Origin: Secundilactobacillus oryzae JCM 18671
Lineage (GTDB): Bacteria > Bacillota > Bacilli > Lactobacillales > Lactobacillaceae
Direction of reading: 5' to 3'
DNA: 61,871 nucleotides
NCBI RefSeq assembly: GCF_000740055.1
Contig: NZ_BBJM01000008.1
Span: 1-61,871 of the forward strand
The first letter of the stretch is position 1; the number at the start of each line of letters is the position of its first letter. Below, piece by piece: positions 8,845-17,861 of the stretch. The position numbers and the translations under genes were made by a program. The notes under the pieces are model-generated. The model was not told the DNA's origin, did not search any database, and worked only from the letters and a program-made list of their open reading frames with translations.

Positions 8845-9672
8845 ATGCACAGGAAGCATCAGCGTTATTTAGTTTTGATTGCATTATTATTGGGTTCGTT
8901 AGGGTTAACGAATGTCCAGGCGGCGACAGTTGGTTCGTTGAACAATTACAATTTAGAAAAGCCGATGATTATTTCACATCGAGGAAGCCCGTTAAACTAT
9001 CCAGAGCACTCGTTTGCCGGTTATAATTTTGCCATCAAGAATGGTAGCAAGTTCATTGAACAGGATATTATTTTGTCGAAGGATAACCAGTTAGTGGTGT
9101 CTCACGACAACAACTTGAAAAAGAATACGAGTAAAAACATTACGATTACCGGTTCGACATATAAGCAAATTAAAAAGGCCAAGCTCAAAAATGGTGAAAA
9201 ATTGCATACGCTAAAAGATGTGATGGGCCGCTATAAAAACAAGATCAACTATGTCATCGAAACTAAGAAAACGGCCAAGGGTGGTTATAAGCTCGAAAAG
9301 GGGATTATTGCGGTAATTAAGAAGCATAAACTCCAGAGTAATGTGATTCTCCAGTCGTTTAGCCTTGCAAGTTTGAACTACATGCACAAAAAGTTACCCA
9401 AAGCGCCGGAAATGTTACTGGTGAATGGCGCCAATTCGAACTACACCTACTTAGAAAAACGATTGAAGACTTTACCCAGGGCCGTTAATATTGTGGCCGT
9501 TTATACACCGGGGGTGACATCGGAAAATGCTAAGTTAATCCATAAGTACCATCGCAAGGCGGTCGGTTACGTACTTGATGGTCATGCTGCTTATGTGAAT
9601 GAGATTTTAAGTGATTTCGATGGCTTGTTTACGGACGATACAAAACAGGCGGTTAGCTATTTTGGTGAATAG
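8845..9672 (+). CDS. Secreted glycerophosphodiester phosphodiesterase
   Basis: A 275-residue exported enzyme: signal peptide 1-26 with AxA-type site VQA, then the GDPD catalytic residues His45-Arg46 (ISHRGSP), Glu54, Glu72-x-Asp74 (FIEQDI) and His87-Asp88 (VVSHD). It cleaves glycerophosphodiesters to glycerol-3-phosphate and an alcohol outside the cell, recovering phosphate or glycerol or trimming teichoic acid. CAGGGGG precedes ATG by 10 nt. A hairpin (CTGAGAA / TTCTCAG, about 8805-8830) touches that Shine-Dalgarno sequence. The gene is alone between a divergent LysR pseudogene and its own terminator. Confidence 0.88.
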   Translation: MHRKHQRYLVLIALLLGSLGLTNVQAATVGSLNNYNLEKPMIISHRGSPLNYPEHSFAGYNFAIKNGSKFIEQDIILSKDNQLVVSHDNNLKKNTSKNITITGSTYKQIKKAKLKNGEKLHTLKDVMGRYKNKINYVIETKKTAKGGYKLEKGIIAVIKKHKLQSNVILQSFSLASLNYMHKKLPKAPEMLLVNGANSNYTYLEKRLKTLPRAVNIVAVYTPGVTSENAKLIHKYHRKAVGYVLDGHAAYVNEILSDFDGLFTDDTKQAVSYFGE

Positions 9673-9679
9673 AATGGAA

Positions 9680-9709
9680 GAGGGCATTCAGAGATGAATG
9701 CCTTTTTTG
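9680..9709 (+). terminator. Rho-independent terminator after the glycerophosphodiesterase gene
   Basis: GGGCATTC / GAATGCC hairpin followed by TTTTTT. Confidence 0.8.
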
Positions 9710-9815
9710 TGTGTTGAAAGTTTCATGTGAAACAAATTCAAACGACGGGTGATGAAAGATTGCTTTGAAAACGGGGCAAATCAGATTCCGAAAGAATGAA
9801 CACTGGAAAAATCAT

Positions 9816-9868
9816 TTGAATTTTCATTCACAAACTGTTATAACTGAATTTCAGTAAGCGTTTTCATT
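9816..9868 (+). promoter_or_regulatory. Promoter with downstream cre site for the alcohol dehydrogenase
   Basis: TTGAAT (9816-9821), a 17-bp spacer and TATAAC (9839-9844) form the promoter. AGTAAGCGTTTTCA (from 9853) is, on the other strand, TGAAAACGCTTACT, a good match to the CcpA cre consensus. Its position just after the -10 predicts road-block repression by CcpA-HPr(Ser-P) during growth on preferred sugars. Confidence 0.7.
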
Positions 9869-9890
9869 ATGATAAGGAGTGCGATCTGTT

Positions 9891-11008
9891 ATGAAAATTA
9901 GTGCAGCTATTGTGGACAAAAAGGGTTCAGATTTCCACATTAGGGATGACGTTGAATTAGCCGATATGACTGATGACGACATCCAAGTTAAGATGGTCGC
10001 CAGTGGGATTTGCCACTCGGATGAAGCTTTACGTAAGGGTGATGCAGAAATTGCATATCCAATCGTATTAGGGCATGAAGGTTCAGGAATTGTCGAAAAA
10101 GTCGGCAAGAACGTTCAAAACTTCGTCCCCGGTGACCACGTTGTGTTATCCTTCTACGCTTGTGGTAACTGTGAAAACTGTTTGAAGGGTGAACCAACCA
10201 AGTGTTTACACTATGCTGCTAATAATTTGTCAGGTGTCCGTCCTGATGAAACGGCACACTTCACCGAAGATGGCCATGATGTCGCCGATATGTTTGACCA
10301 ATCATCATTCACGACGACCACGGTTGTCCGTGAGCGGAATGCGGTTAAAGTACCAAAGGACCTCGATTTACGTAAACTCGGACCTCTGGGTGTGGCTACG
10401 TTACTGGTTCAGGAACGGTTTTAAACACCTTGAAACCTCGTCCAGGTCAAACAATCGCCGTATTCGGTATTGGTGCCGTTGGCCTGGCTGCAATGATGGC
10501 CGGTCGAATTTCCGGTTGTACAACGGTAATCGCCGTCGATATCGTTGATTCTCGTTTGGAATTAGCGAAGGAACTTGGCGCTACTGACGTTGTTAACAGT
10601 AAAAAGGAAGACGCTGTCGAAGCTATCAAGAAGTTAACAGAAGGTCGTGGCGTTGACTTTACTGTTGATACCACTGGTGTTAGTGCCGTGATGGAACAAT
10701 CCATTCACGCCTTAAACCAAGGTGGCACTTCTGCTTGCATCGCCGTTACACCAAACCACGTTGATTTGGACACTTGGAACGACTTATGTGTGAACGATCA
10801 ATCCGTTATTGGTGTTAACATGGGTGATTCAATTCCTCAAATCGATATTCCTCGTTTGATCAAGTTCTATCGTAAGGGCATGTTTGACTTCGATAAGACT
10901 GAAAAGTTCTACAAGTTTAGTGAAATTAACCAAGCAAATGCTGATTCAATCAGTGGTAAGACCATCAAGCCAGTATTGGTCATTGATGAAAGTTACCAAC
11001 CAGCATAA
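9891..11008 (+). pseudogene. Zinc-dependent alcohol dehydrogenase (class III/aryl-alcohol type), frameshifted
   Basis: Two frames together give a full-length (about 370 codon) MDR alcohol dehydrogenase. The first has catalytic zinc ligands Cys41 and His62-Glu63 and structural zinc Cys91, 94, 97, 105. The second has the Rossmann motif GIGAVGLAAM. They break at GGGTGTGGC (10388-10396): inserting one T restores LGPLG-CGYVTGSGTVLNTL. The missing base lies directly at the codon for the third catalytic zinc ligand Cys. ATG at 9891 follows AAGGAG. If real rather than a sequencing error, the enzyme is dead. It is under cre control. Confidence 0.88.
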
Positions 11009-11034
11009 AAAGTGCAAAAGAAACACCGTAAACT

Positions 11035-11087
11035 AAAGTGAACCCCTAAGATTGGTTTTTCTGTCCAATCTTGGGGGTTCACTTTAT
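11035..11087. terminator. Long bidirectional terminator
   Basis: A 20-bp stem, AAAGTGAACCCC(t)AAGATTGG, pairs with the complementary right arm around a 9-nt loop. It separates the alcohol dehydrogenase from the converging secreted-protein gene. Confidence 0.85.
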
Positions 11088-11109
11088 TGTCGTTTCGGTT
11101 ACGAACTAT

Positions 11110-11937
11110 CTAATTTTCTTCGTTATTTGAGATTAAAACGGAGTACGTTTTGCCGCCTACAGAATAAGTGCTGTAGTAGGTGTTGTTAATATCGTTGGAT
11201 GAATCTCCAGCGATTTTGAAAGGCTTGTGCAGGTTCTTTAGAGCCAAGCGATATTGATATTTGCCACTTGTTCTGACGTGTTTGAACGTAATTCCTGAAA
11301 TTTTCTTGCTGGTATAAAGGTAGCGGGTGCTGCCCTTAACCAGCGTTTTGTTGATCTTAACTGAGGCAGAAGGCTTTTTGCTACTATTCTTGTGTAATTC
11401 AATGTAGCCGTTCGAAGTAATTTGAACCTTTTGCTTATTGCTCCCGGCGGCAATTGTACTCTTGCTACCTTGTAGAAGTGCCCCTTTACTCTAGGTAGGC
11501 ATGTAGGTTGGCGCTTTAACATGCGTAAATTTGGCGTTCTTAGTCGCAAAAATTGAAATGATGCGATGCTGATTATTTTCGTGAGTCTTTAAAATAGAAT
11601 AGTTCAGCATATCATAGGCAATATCGACACCGTTTTGCCCATTTAATGTGTTGCCACCAGAATACTTGTGGCCGGCCACAACAGTTCCCTTTGGTAGGGA
11701 GACTTTTGAGGTGTGAAGCGTTGTGCCAGATTCGGTGTACCATTCAACGGTTGCGGAAACTTTTGCTGTAGTTTTATAGTAGGTCTGGGTTTGCAGTCCG
11801 TTGCGATATAGTTTCCAGTTACCAACCTGGACGTAGGTTGAGGCTGCATGTACGTTTTGCTGGCTGGCGCTTACTCCAACGATGGCAAAAACGGCCATTG
11901 TAACAATGGCGAGTAATAATTTGAGTTGCTTTTTCAT
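11110..11937 (-). pseudogene. Secreted protein of unknown function with an in-frame amber codon
   Basis: The frame starts MKKQLKLLLAIVTMAVFAIV with a signal peptide ending at VHAAS (cleavage near residue 32). It runs 148 residues, meets TAG at 11491-11493, then continues open for another 126 codons (SKGALLQGSKSTIAAGSNKQ...) to a TAG at 11110-11112. Total 275 codons, Ser/Thr/Lys-rich with beta-strand periodicity, like small lactobacillar cell-surface proteins. I do not recognise a named family. The first half would be exported as a truncated protein unless the amber codon is read through. GGGAGGA lies upstream of ATG. Confidence 0.75.
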
Positions 11938-12052
11938 GAGTGGTTCCTCCCTTTGATGCTTTTATTATAAGCTTAGCGCGGGGGAACTGGTAATTTAATA
12001 ATGATTAAGATTGAAGGCGGTATGCTATACTCTCAGCAAAGGCGGTACTCCT

Positions 12053-12478
12053 ATGATTAGACTAATGAAACAAGATGAACTTAAACAAGTGATGCAAATT
12101 TGGCTTTCGGCTAACATTGAGGCACACGATTTTATTTCGACCAGTTATTGGCAAGGCAACTATGATTTGATTGAGGGAATGCTCCCTAAGGCTGAGGTTT
12201 TTGTTAACGTTGAAAATGGAAATATTAACGGATTCGTTGGATTAATGGACAATTATATTGCAGGGATTTTTGTTGCCCAAAATGCACGTTCTAAGGGTGT
12301 CGGCAAACAATTACTTGATCACGCTAAAATAATTCGAAACGAATTAACACTATATGTTTACCAGTTAAATCAGCGAGCAATCGTATTTTACGAGCGAGAA
12401 GGTTTTAAAATTACCAATACGGGAATAGATGAGGATACTGGGCAAAATGATTATGAGATGGCGTGGCATAGGAAATAA
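12053..12478 (+). CDS. GNAT-family N-acetyltransferase (YjaB/PhnO-like)
   Basis: A 141-residue GNAT domain beginning MIRLMKQDELKQVMQIW. Motif A is GIFVAQNARSKGVGKQLLDHA (acetyl-CoA pyrophosphate loop R-S-K-G-V-G), followed by the motif B region LYVYQLNQRAIVFYEREGFK. It transfers acetyl groups to a small amine or peptide N-terminus; the acceptor is unknown. The frame extends upstream, but ATG at 12053 has AAAGGCGG before it and gives the normal family N-terminus. It is a single gene; a terminator follows. Confidence 0.82.
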   Translation: MIRLMKQDELKQVMQIWLSANIEAHDFISTSYWQGNYDLIEGMLPKAEVFVNVENGNINGFVGLMDNYIAGIFVAQNARSKGVGKQLLDHAKIIRNELTLYVYQLNQRAIVFYEREGFKITNTGIDEDTGQNDYEMAWHRK

Positions 12479-12526
12479 TAGATATGATAAAGTTCCGGCA
12501 TCTCTTGATCAGCGAATGAACTTCAA

Positions 12527-12572
12527 AAAACAATCCCGCCACTTCAATTTGAGTGACGGGATTGTTTTTTTT
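12527..12572. terminator. Bidirectional terminator
   Basis: AACAATCCCGcCACT / AGTGaCGGGATTGTT hairpin with T-runs both ways, between the acetyltransferase and the converging SDR gene. Confidence 0.85.
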
Positions 12573-12594
12573 AGGAGGGGGATTCAATTAAAAT

Positions 12595-13335
12595 CTATTG
12601 CGCTGTGTAACCACCATCTACCACAAATTCGGAACCTGTGGAGAAGGATGATTCATCTGACGCAAGGTAAAGCGCCATATTGGCAATTTCTTCAGCACTT
12701 CCCAAACGGCCAACTGGATGCAGCTTTTCTAACGTCTCACGCATTTCAGGGTACGCATCAACCATTGGTGTATGAGCGTAGGCGGGGTGAATCGAGTTAA
12801 CGCGAATTGGGTAGTGTTGCTCTGCGCAGTAAAGGGCAGCTGACTTCGTCAAAATCCGCACGCCACCCTTAGCGGCATTATAAGCATATAGATTAGAGAT
12901 CCCAATCAGGCCAGCGATGGACGACATGTTGATGATGGAGCCTCCGCCGTCCTTCATGTACTTGATGGCGTACTTGACACCTAGCATGACGCCATCTAAA
13001 TCGACCGAAAGAATTTTGTGCCATTCATCAATATCGACATGTTCCGCATCGTTGAATGACAAAATACCAGCGTTGTTGAGCAAAACATCAACATGGCCAA
13101 ATTTTTCGACCGCAGCTTTAAAAACGGGTTCCCAACTATCTTCTTTGGAAACGTCTTGTGAAACAAAGATGGCATTAACGCCACCGAGTTCGTTTAACAC
13201 ATCAGAACTGCCGGTTTCGTCAACATCGGTGACGACGACTTTAGCACCTTCGCGCACAAATATTTTGGCGCTTGCTAAGCCAAAGCCTTTGACGCCGCCA
13301 GTGATAATTGCTACTTTTCCATCTAGTCTACCCAT
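12595..13335 (-). CDS. Short-chain dehydrogenase/reductase, NAD-preferring paralogue of the (R)-alcohol dehydrogenase
   Basis: A 246-residue classical SDR: TGGVKGFG nucleotide motif, NNAG, catalytic Ser-Tyr-Lys (MSSIAG, YNAAKGG) and the same C-terminus (SEFVVDGGYTAQ) as the neighbour at 16356. Strand beta-2 ends VVVTDVDE; an Asp there normally favours NAD over NADP, unlike the neighbour's TGRH. ATG at 13335 follows GGAGGT; the longer frame upstream lacks support. It likely reduces a ketone or oxidises a secondary alcohol. Its promoter carries a perfect cre site and a separate inverted-repeat operator. Confidence 0.85.
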   Translation of the reverse strand: MGRLDGKVAIITGGVKGFGLASAKIFVREGAKVVVTDVDETGSSDVLNELGGVNAIFVSQDVSKEDSWEPVFKAAVEKFGHVDVLLNNAGILSFNDAEHVDIDEWHKILSVDLDGVMLGVKYAIKYMKDGGGSIINMSSIAGLIGISNLYAYNAAKGGVRILTKSAALYCAEQHYPIRVNSIHPAYAHTPMVDAYPEMRETLEKLHPVGRLGSAEEIANMALYLASDESSFSTGSEFVVDGGYTAQ

Positions 13336-13350
13336 GATTAGGACCTCCAT

Positions 13351-13407
13351 TAATGGTTTGTACACCATTAGTATAGTCCTAGTTAATCGTAATGTAAACG
13401 CTTACAT
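13351..13407 (-). promoter_or_regulatory. SDR promoter with perfect cre and an inverted-repeat operator
   Basis: On the minus strand, TTTACA (13398-13393), 17 bp and TATACT (13375-13370). ATGTAAACGCTTACAT (13392-13407) is a perfectly palindromic cre covering the -35. TAATGGT-N6-ACCATTA (13351-13370), a perfect 7+7 repeat, lies directly downstream of the -10. Two independent controls are likely: CcpA, and a local repressor of unknown identity. Confidence 0.8.
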
Positions 13408-13447
13408 AAATCTTTAAATAAAGAACCCATCTTAAATGGATTCCTGG

Positions 13448-14200
13448 TTAATCAGTTACGGCATTAGTTTTGATGTAGGCTTCAAGATCAGATTTAACTG
13501 GGTAGCCGGCATTGTCACCCTCGCTTTGAATAGCTAAGGCACCAATTGCGGTTGCTCGAACCAAACTTTCTTTGACAGAGAGGTTGTCGATTAATCCGGA
13601 GATTAAACCAGTTGCAAATCCGTCTCCAGCGCCGACCGTATCGACGACGTGGCTGACGTGGAAGGAAGGGACTTTAGTGATGTCACCATTCGCTTCCTTA
13701 GCAAATGCGCCCACTGTCCCATTCTTCAAGACGACCATTGAAGGTGTCGTCATGTTGAGGTAGAAATCAGCGATATCTTCTAATGTTGTTTCGCTTGTCA
13801 GTTGCGTTCCTTCAGAAACGCCTGGGATGACGATGTCACATCGATCTGCGATGTGGTTGATCGTTTCACGCATTTGTTCCTTGGAAGCCCAAAGTTGTGG
13901 ACGAATATTGGGGTCAAATGTAACGATTGCGCCCAAAGAGTGCGCTTTATCAATTAAGTATTCGGCCATTTTTAGGCACGAAGAACTAAGTGCCAGCGAA
14001 ATTCCAGTGATGTGAAGCACCTTAAGGCCGTCAAAAATTGCGTCGTCAATGTCCTCAGGTTGGAGACGGTTGACGGCTGAATTATTGCGGAAATAGGCAA
14101 CCTGAGGATCACCATCGCTGACACGATTTTTAAAGTAAAAACCGGTATATTCGTGGGCTTTTTGAATCAAAGCATCAGTGTTAACGCCATTATTGGCTGA
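13448..14200 (-). pseudogene. PfkB-family sugar kinase (2-keto-3-deoxygluconate kinase-like), 5' end deleted
   Basis: About 250 residues match ribokinase/KDG-kinase proteins: TGFYFKNRVSDGDPQVAYFRNNSAV (sugar site), FDPNIRPQLW, and the anion-hole/catalytic motif DTVGAGDGFATG. The first 60-70 residues, including the first sugar-binding strand, are absent: homology starts at NNGVNTDALIQ near 14194, where gatC sequence begins on the other strand. The remaining in-frame ATG lies in the foreign sequence. The gene is therefore probably inactive although its catalytic core is intact. Confidence 0.8.
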
Positions 14201-15419
14201 CAACATTGGACCAGCGGTTAGCGCCATGGTCAAGATTTATGGTTTGCACTTGAAAACATTGGATATTGGTTGGCCAGCTGCGTCAGCGGTTGCATTCGGT
14301 ACTGAAATTGGTGCCTTGGTCATTCCTTTGGGACTACTGTTAAACGTTGTGATGTTGGTGACGAAAACCACTAAGACGCTGAACATTGACTTGTTCAACT
14401 ACTGGCACTATGCCTTTGTCGGTTCATTAGTTTCTATTGAAACGAACAGCTTCTGGTGGGGCGCATTCGCTGCTGCGATTACTTACATTATTTCGATGGT
14501 TGCAGCCGATCGGACCCAGAAGAAGATGGAAAACTTCTATGGCGAAGACTTGAAGGGTATCTCAATTACTCACGGTTACACAGTCGCCTTTGCACCATTC
14601 GCAATTGCGATTAATTGGGTAATCGAGCGTATTCCTGGTCTTCGTAGTATTGATTTGGATGCTGAAAAGATGCAAAAGCGCTTTGGTATTCTTGGTGACC
14701 CAATCTTCCTTGGTCTTGTCATCGGGGCTATCCTAGGTGTTTTGGCCCAATATCCAGTGGACAAGATCATGAAGCTCGCCATTATCTTGAGTGCTGTAAT
14801 GGTCTTGATTCCTCGGATTACCAGTATGTTTATTGAAGGCTTGAGCCCAATTTCAAAACGTTCACAAGAACTTATTAGCACTAAGCTTCCTGGTCGTTCA
14901 TTCAGCATTGGTATGACACCAGCGTTGCTTGTTGGACATCCAGTAACCCTTGTTGCTTCATTATTCCTTGTACCAGTAATCTTGTTACTTGCCGTTATCA
15001 TTCCAGGAAACCAATTCCTGCCACTTGGTAGCTTAGCTGGTTTGATTTACATCTTCCCATTAATCTTGCCATACACGAAGAGAAACTTAATCCGTTCATT
15101 CATCACTGGTGCAATCATGATGGTCTTTGGCTTGTTGTTCGCAACTAGTGTTGGCCAAATCTTCACACAATCTGTCAAGATGGTGCAAGCAAACTTGATT
15201 CCTGCCGGTACTACTTATGTTGGCAGTATTGATTTTGCAACGAGTCCATTAGCATGGGCCGTATATGAATTGTCAACTCACTTTGCTGTCGTTGGTGCCG
15301 CTGTCCTTGTTGTCTTCGCATTGGCATTGATGGTCTGGAACCGTAAAGCAATCATTTCTGAGGAAAGTGCAGAAGCCGTTGAAGCTCCCGAAGCAGCTGA
15401 AACAGTTACTGGACGTTAA
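14200..15419 (+). pseudogene. gatC: PTS galactitol-type EIIC permease, 5' end deleted
   Basis: About 405 residues match GatC/SgcC-type EIIC proteins from NIGPAVSAMVKIYGL onward, including DIGWPAASAVAFGTEIGA, TTKTLNIDLFNYWH and VGHPVTLVASL. The first two transmembrane segments (about 60 residues) are missing: the homology begins near 14203, immediately beside the truncated pfkB on the opposite strand. An in-frame GTG at 14178 exists but has no good ribosome binding site. No EIIA or EIIB genes lie nearby. The C-terminal tail is Glu/Ala-rich. Confidence 0.8.
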
Positions 15420-15443
15420 GATTTAAACCATTTAAATGTACTT

Positions 15444-15486
15444 GAAAAGGCCCCGTTCACATCATCGTGTGAGCGGGGCCTTTGTA
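15444..15486. terminator. Bidirectional terminator, first copy of a duplicated hairpin
   Basis: GGCCCCGtTCA / TGAgCGGGGCC stem. The hairpin and about 20 flanking bases are repeated with few changes at 17151-17192, beside the second DUF1097 gene. Confidence 0.85.
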
Positions 15487-15500
15487 GTAACGCTGGTTAT

Positions 15501-16061
15501 TTAATCTTCTATTTCACCGAGTTCATCAAGTTCTTCGATTTTTACTTCGGGTTCTGTTCCTTCTTCAGGGAAGAAGCGATATAGCACTTTGTTAAGCGCA
15601 TCAGATCCGTAGCCAATGAGAAAAATACCCAGTAACATCGTTGCAAAGAGTTGAAGCATGAATATTGGCATGCTATCAAATTTAACGTTGGATACGATTA
15701 GCATGAACGTTCCCCAACTAACAAACCAAGCAGGGACGATAGTGAATTTCATGATGGAACCTTGAAGAATGATGGCTAGGAACGTCATGATTCCAAGAAT
15801 AATAGCGGTAGGTAATGTTTGATCCATACCTGGCATTTGGAGCAGGCTGAAAGCAATTAGTCCCCAGACAATTCCGGTGGTAAAGCTAGCAATAATGTTC
15901 CAAACTTGGTCCTTTGGAAAACCGACACCGAAAAAGTAGGCGACGGCAATAAACGCACTCGCACCCATCCAGAGTGAAAAACCACTCATCACGATGCTGT
16001 AAATTAAGGTAAATAGACCGATGCCGATGCTGTCAAATAAAGATTGTTTCGAAACTTTCAT
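15501..16061 (-). CDS. DUF1097 family inner-membrane protein
   Basis: 186 residues with about five hydrophobic segments and family-typical WMGASAFIAVAYFFGVGFPKD and FTIVPAWFVSWGTFMLI. It has an acidic C-terminal tail (EEGTEPEVKIEELDELGEIED). Function unknown for the family. A paralogue lies at 17198-17716 with the same downstream terminator, so the pair arose by local duplication around the (R)-alcohol dehydrogenase. GGAGTA precedes ATG. Confidence 0.85.
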   Translation of the reverse strand: MKVSKQSLFDSIGIGLFTLIYSIVMSGFSLWMGASAFIAVAYFFGVGFPKDQVWNIIASFTTGIVWGLIAFSLLQMPGMDQTLPTAIILGIMTFLAIILQGSIMKFTIVPAWFVSWGTFMLIVSNVKFDSMPIFMLQLFATMLLGIFLIGYGSDALNKVLYRFFPEEGTEPEVKIEELDELGEIED

Positions 16062-16355
16062 GTATGTACTCCTTCTGTTGAATCATCCTAATTTTACATG
16101 GCTTGTATGAAGCCACGCACAGAAGTTTAAGTATACCGTAAAATTAGGGGAGGTTCCACTGATGGAGGTAACATTTGAGTTGTGTGGACGAGAGTTTTGG
16201 TCGTTTGCATGACGCTAATGAGGAAATTGGTATGGTGGCGGTAGCAATAAAAACGACGGTTATAAAAAATAAAGCACTTGAAGTAAATCTATCTTAGTGA
16301 AATAATGAACAAGTGGTATTGATTTTAGCTTACCAAACAAACGGAGGTAATACAG
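16062..16355. other. Intergenic region with two tiny candidate leader ORFs
   Basis: A 294-base gap between divergent genes. GGGGAGG precedes ATG at 16163; that frame encodes MEVTFELCGREFWSFA and ends TGA at 16211-16213, overlapping (ATGA) the ATG at 16210 of a second frame MTLMRKLVWWR ending at 16245. Both lie upstream of the (R)-alcohol dehydrogenase. They could be leader peptides or chance. Nothing else is evident. Confidence 0.3.
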
Positions 16356-17114
16356 ATGACGCATCGATTAGATGGTAAGGTGGCAATTATAACTGGTGGT
16401 AGCTTAGGCATTGGGGCAGCAATCGCCAATAAATTTGTAGAAGAAGGCGCCAAGGTAATGATCACTGGCCGTCACGTTGACGCTTTGGAAGCTGCCGCGA
16501 AGCAAATTGGCGGGGATGACGTGATTCGTTACTTCAAACAGGATGTTTCCGACGAGCAAAGCTGGACTGATTTGTTTGATGAAACCGAAAAGGTCTTTGG
16601 ACCAGTTACAACGGTGGTTAATAACGCTGGAATGGCCGTGAATAAGAGTCTTGAAGAAACCACTACTGAGGAATGGCGTCAACTGCAGTCAGTCAATCTT
16701 GATGGTGTCTTCTTTGGAACTCGTCTAGGGATTCAACGAATGAAGAATAAGAATCTGGGGGCTTCAATTATTAACATGTCATCAATTGAAGGATTTGTTG
16801 GAGATCCTAATTTGGGTGCCTACAACGCTTCAAAGGGTGCCGTGCGAATCATGAGTAAGTCGGCCGCCGTAGACTGTGCGCTGAAGGACTACGATGTTCG
16901 AGTTAATACCGTTCACCCAGGCTACATTAAGACGCCACTAGTTGATGACCTGCCAGGTGCTGAAGAAGCAATGTCACAACGCACTAAGACGCCGATGGGA
17001 CACATTGGTGAACCAAACGACATTGCTTATATTTGTGTCTATCTTGCTTCAAATGAGTCTAAGTTTGCGACGGGTGCAGAATTCGTGGTTGATGGCGGAT
17101 ATACGGCACAATAA
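16356..17114 (+). CDS. adhR: (R)-specific alcohol dehydrogenase, NADP-dependent (L. brevis/L. kefir RADH type)
   Basis: A 252-residue SDR nearly collinear with the crystallised Lactobacillus brevis RADH: NRLDGKVAIITGG-type start, TGGSLGIG cofactor loop, TGRH at the end of beta-2 (NADP preference), NNAG, SSIEGFVGDP, the YNASKGA active site and the GYTAQ C-terminus that binds Mg2+ in the L. brevis enzyme. It reduces prochiral ketones to (R)-alcohols with NADPH, regenerating NADP. CGGAGGT precedes ATG. It is flanked by two DUF1097 genes, with an NAD-type paralogue at 12595. Confidence 0.93.
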   Translation: MTHRLDGKVAIITGGSLGIGAAIANKFVEEGAKVMITGRHVDALEAAAKQIGGDDVIRYFKQDVSDEQSWTDLFDETEKVFGPVTTVVNNAGMAVNKSLEETTTEEWRQLQSVNLDGVFFGTRLGIQRMKNKNLGASIINMSSIEGFVGDPNLGAYNASKGAVRIMSKSAAVDCALKDYDVRVNTVHPGYIKTPLVDDLPGAEEAMSQRTKTPMGHIGEPNDIAYICVYLASNESKFATGAEFVVDGGYTAQ

Positions 17115-17150
17115 GAGAGACTATATGATTAAAAAAATTTAAATGGACTT

Positions 17151-17193
17151 GAAAAGGGCCCCGTTCACATCATAGTGAGCGGGGCCTCTTTGC
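17151..17193. terminator. Bidirectional terminator, second copy
   Basis: GGGCCCCGTTCAC / GTGAGCGGGGCC hairpin. It is homologous with 15444-15486, including the flanking AAATG(G/T)ACTTGAAAAG. Confidence 0.85.
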
Positions 17194-17197
17194 CGAT

Positions 17198-17716
17198 TTA
17201 TTTAGATTGGTCGTCTTTATCCGGAAACAGGTGGAACAACCACTTGTTTAAATAGTGAGACGTGTAGCCGATGCCGAAGATGCCAAGTAGCATCGAAGCC
17301 AGTAGCTGGAAAACGAACAGAGGCCAGTTGTTGACCGCGATATTACTGACAATCAGCATGAACGTTCCCCAGGTAATCAGCCAGGCGGGGACAATCGTGA
17401 ATTTAAGCACTGTTCCCTGCAAAAAGAGGGCGAGAAAGGTCATAATGCCAAACATGATGGCAGAGGCCCACATCGTCGAAATAGCGGGTATCTGCAGCAA
17501 ATTATAGGCGATGAGTCCCCAAATGATACCAGCAATGAAGCTAGCGATGATATTCCAGATTTTATCCTTGGGAAAACCGGCGCCGAAGAAGAAAGATACT
17601 GCGATAAATGCGGCGGCACCCATCCACAGTGAGAAGCCAGTCATGATTAAGCTATATATGAATGTGAAGAGACCGACGCCAATCGAATCAAACCAAACAA
17701 TCTTGGGGATTTTCAT
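17198..17716 (-). CDS. DUF1097 family inner-membrane protein (paralogue)
   Basis: 172 residues, with the same membrane layout and motifs as the protein at 15501 (FSLWMGAAAFIAVSFFFGAGFPKD; FTIVPAWLITWGTFMLI) but a shorter, basic-acidic tail (FPDKDDQSK). Function unknown. It converges on the (R)-alcohol dehydrogenase and shares a terminator with it. Upstream of its start the composition changes to the AT-rich cassette that begins at 17862. Confidence 0.85.
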   Translation of the reverse strand: MKIPKIVWFDSIGVGLFTFIYSLIMTGFSLWMGAAAFIAVSFFFGAGFPKDKIWNIIASFIAGIIWGLIAYNLLQIPAISTMWASAIMFGIMTFLALFLQGTVLKFTIVPAWLITWGTFMLIVSNIAVNNWPLFVFQLLASMLLGIFGIGYTSHYLNKWLFHLFPDKDDQSK

Positions 17717-17861
17717 GGGAGTGAAGCTCCTTTTTTATTTTGAATTGTATAGGAGAAGGGGGAGAAAGGGAAGGGGGAAATCGTTAACAATCAGTATTTA
17801 TGTCAAGGCCTGTTATATAATAAGATACATGCAGCATAAAGAACGTAGGAGGTGTCGGTAA

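Noticed and set aside
12917-13417. 166-residue plus-strand frame opposite the SDR gene
   Set aside because: Pure antisense shadow of the dehydrogenase and its promoter.
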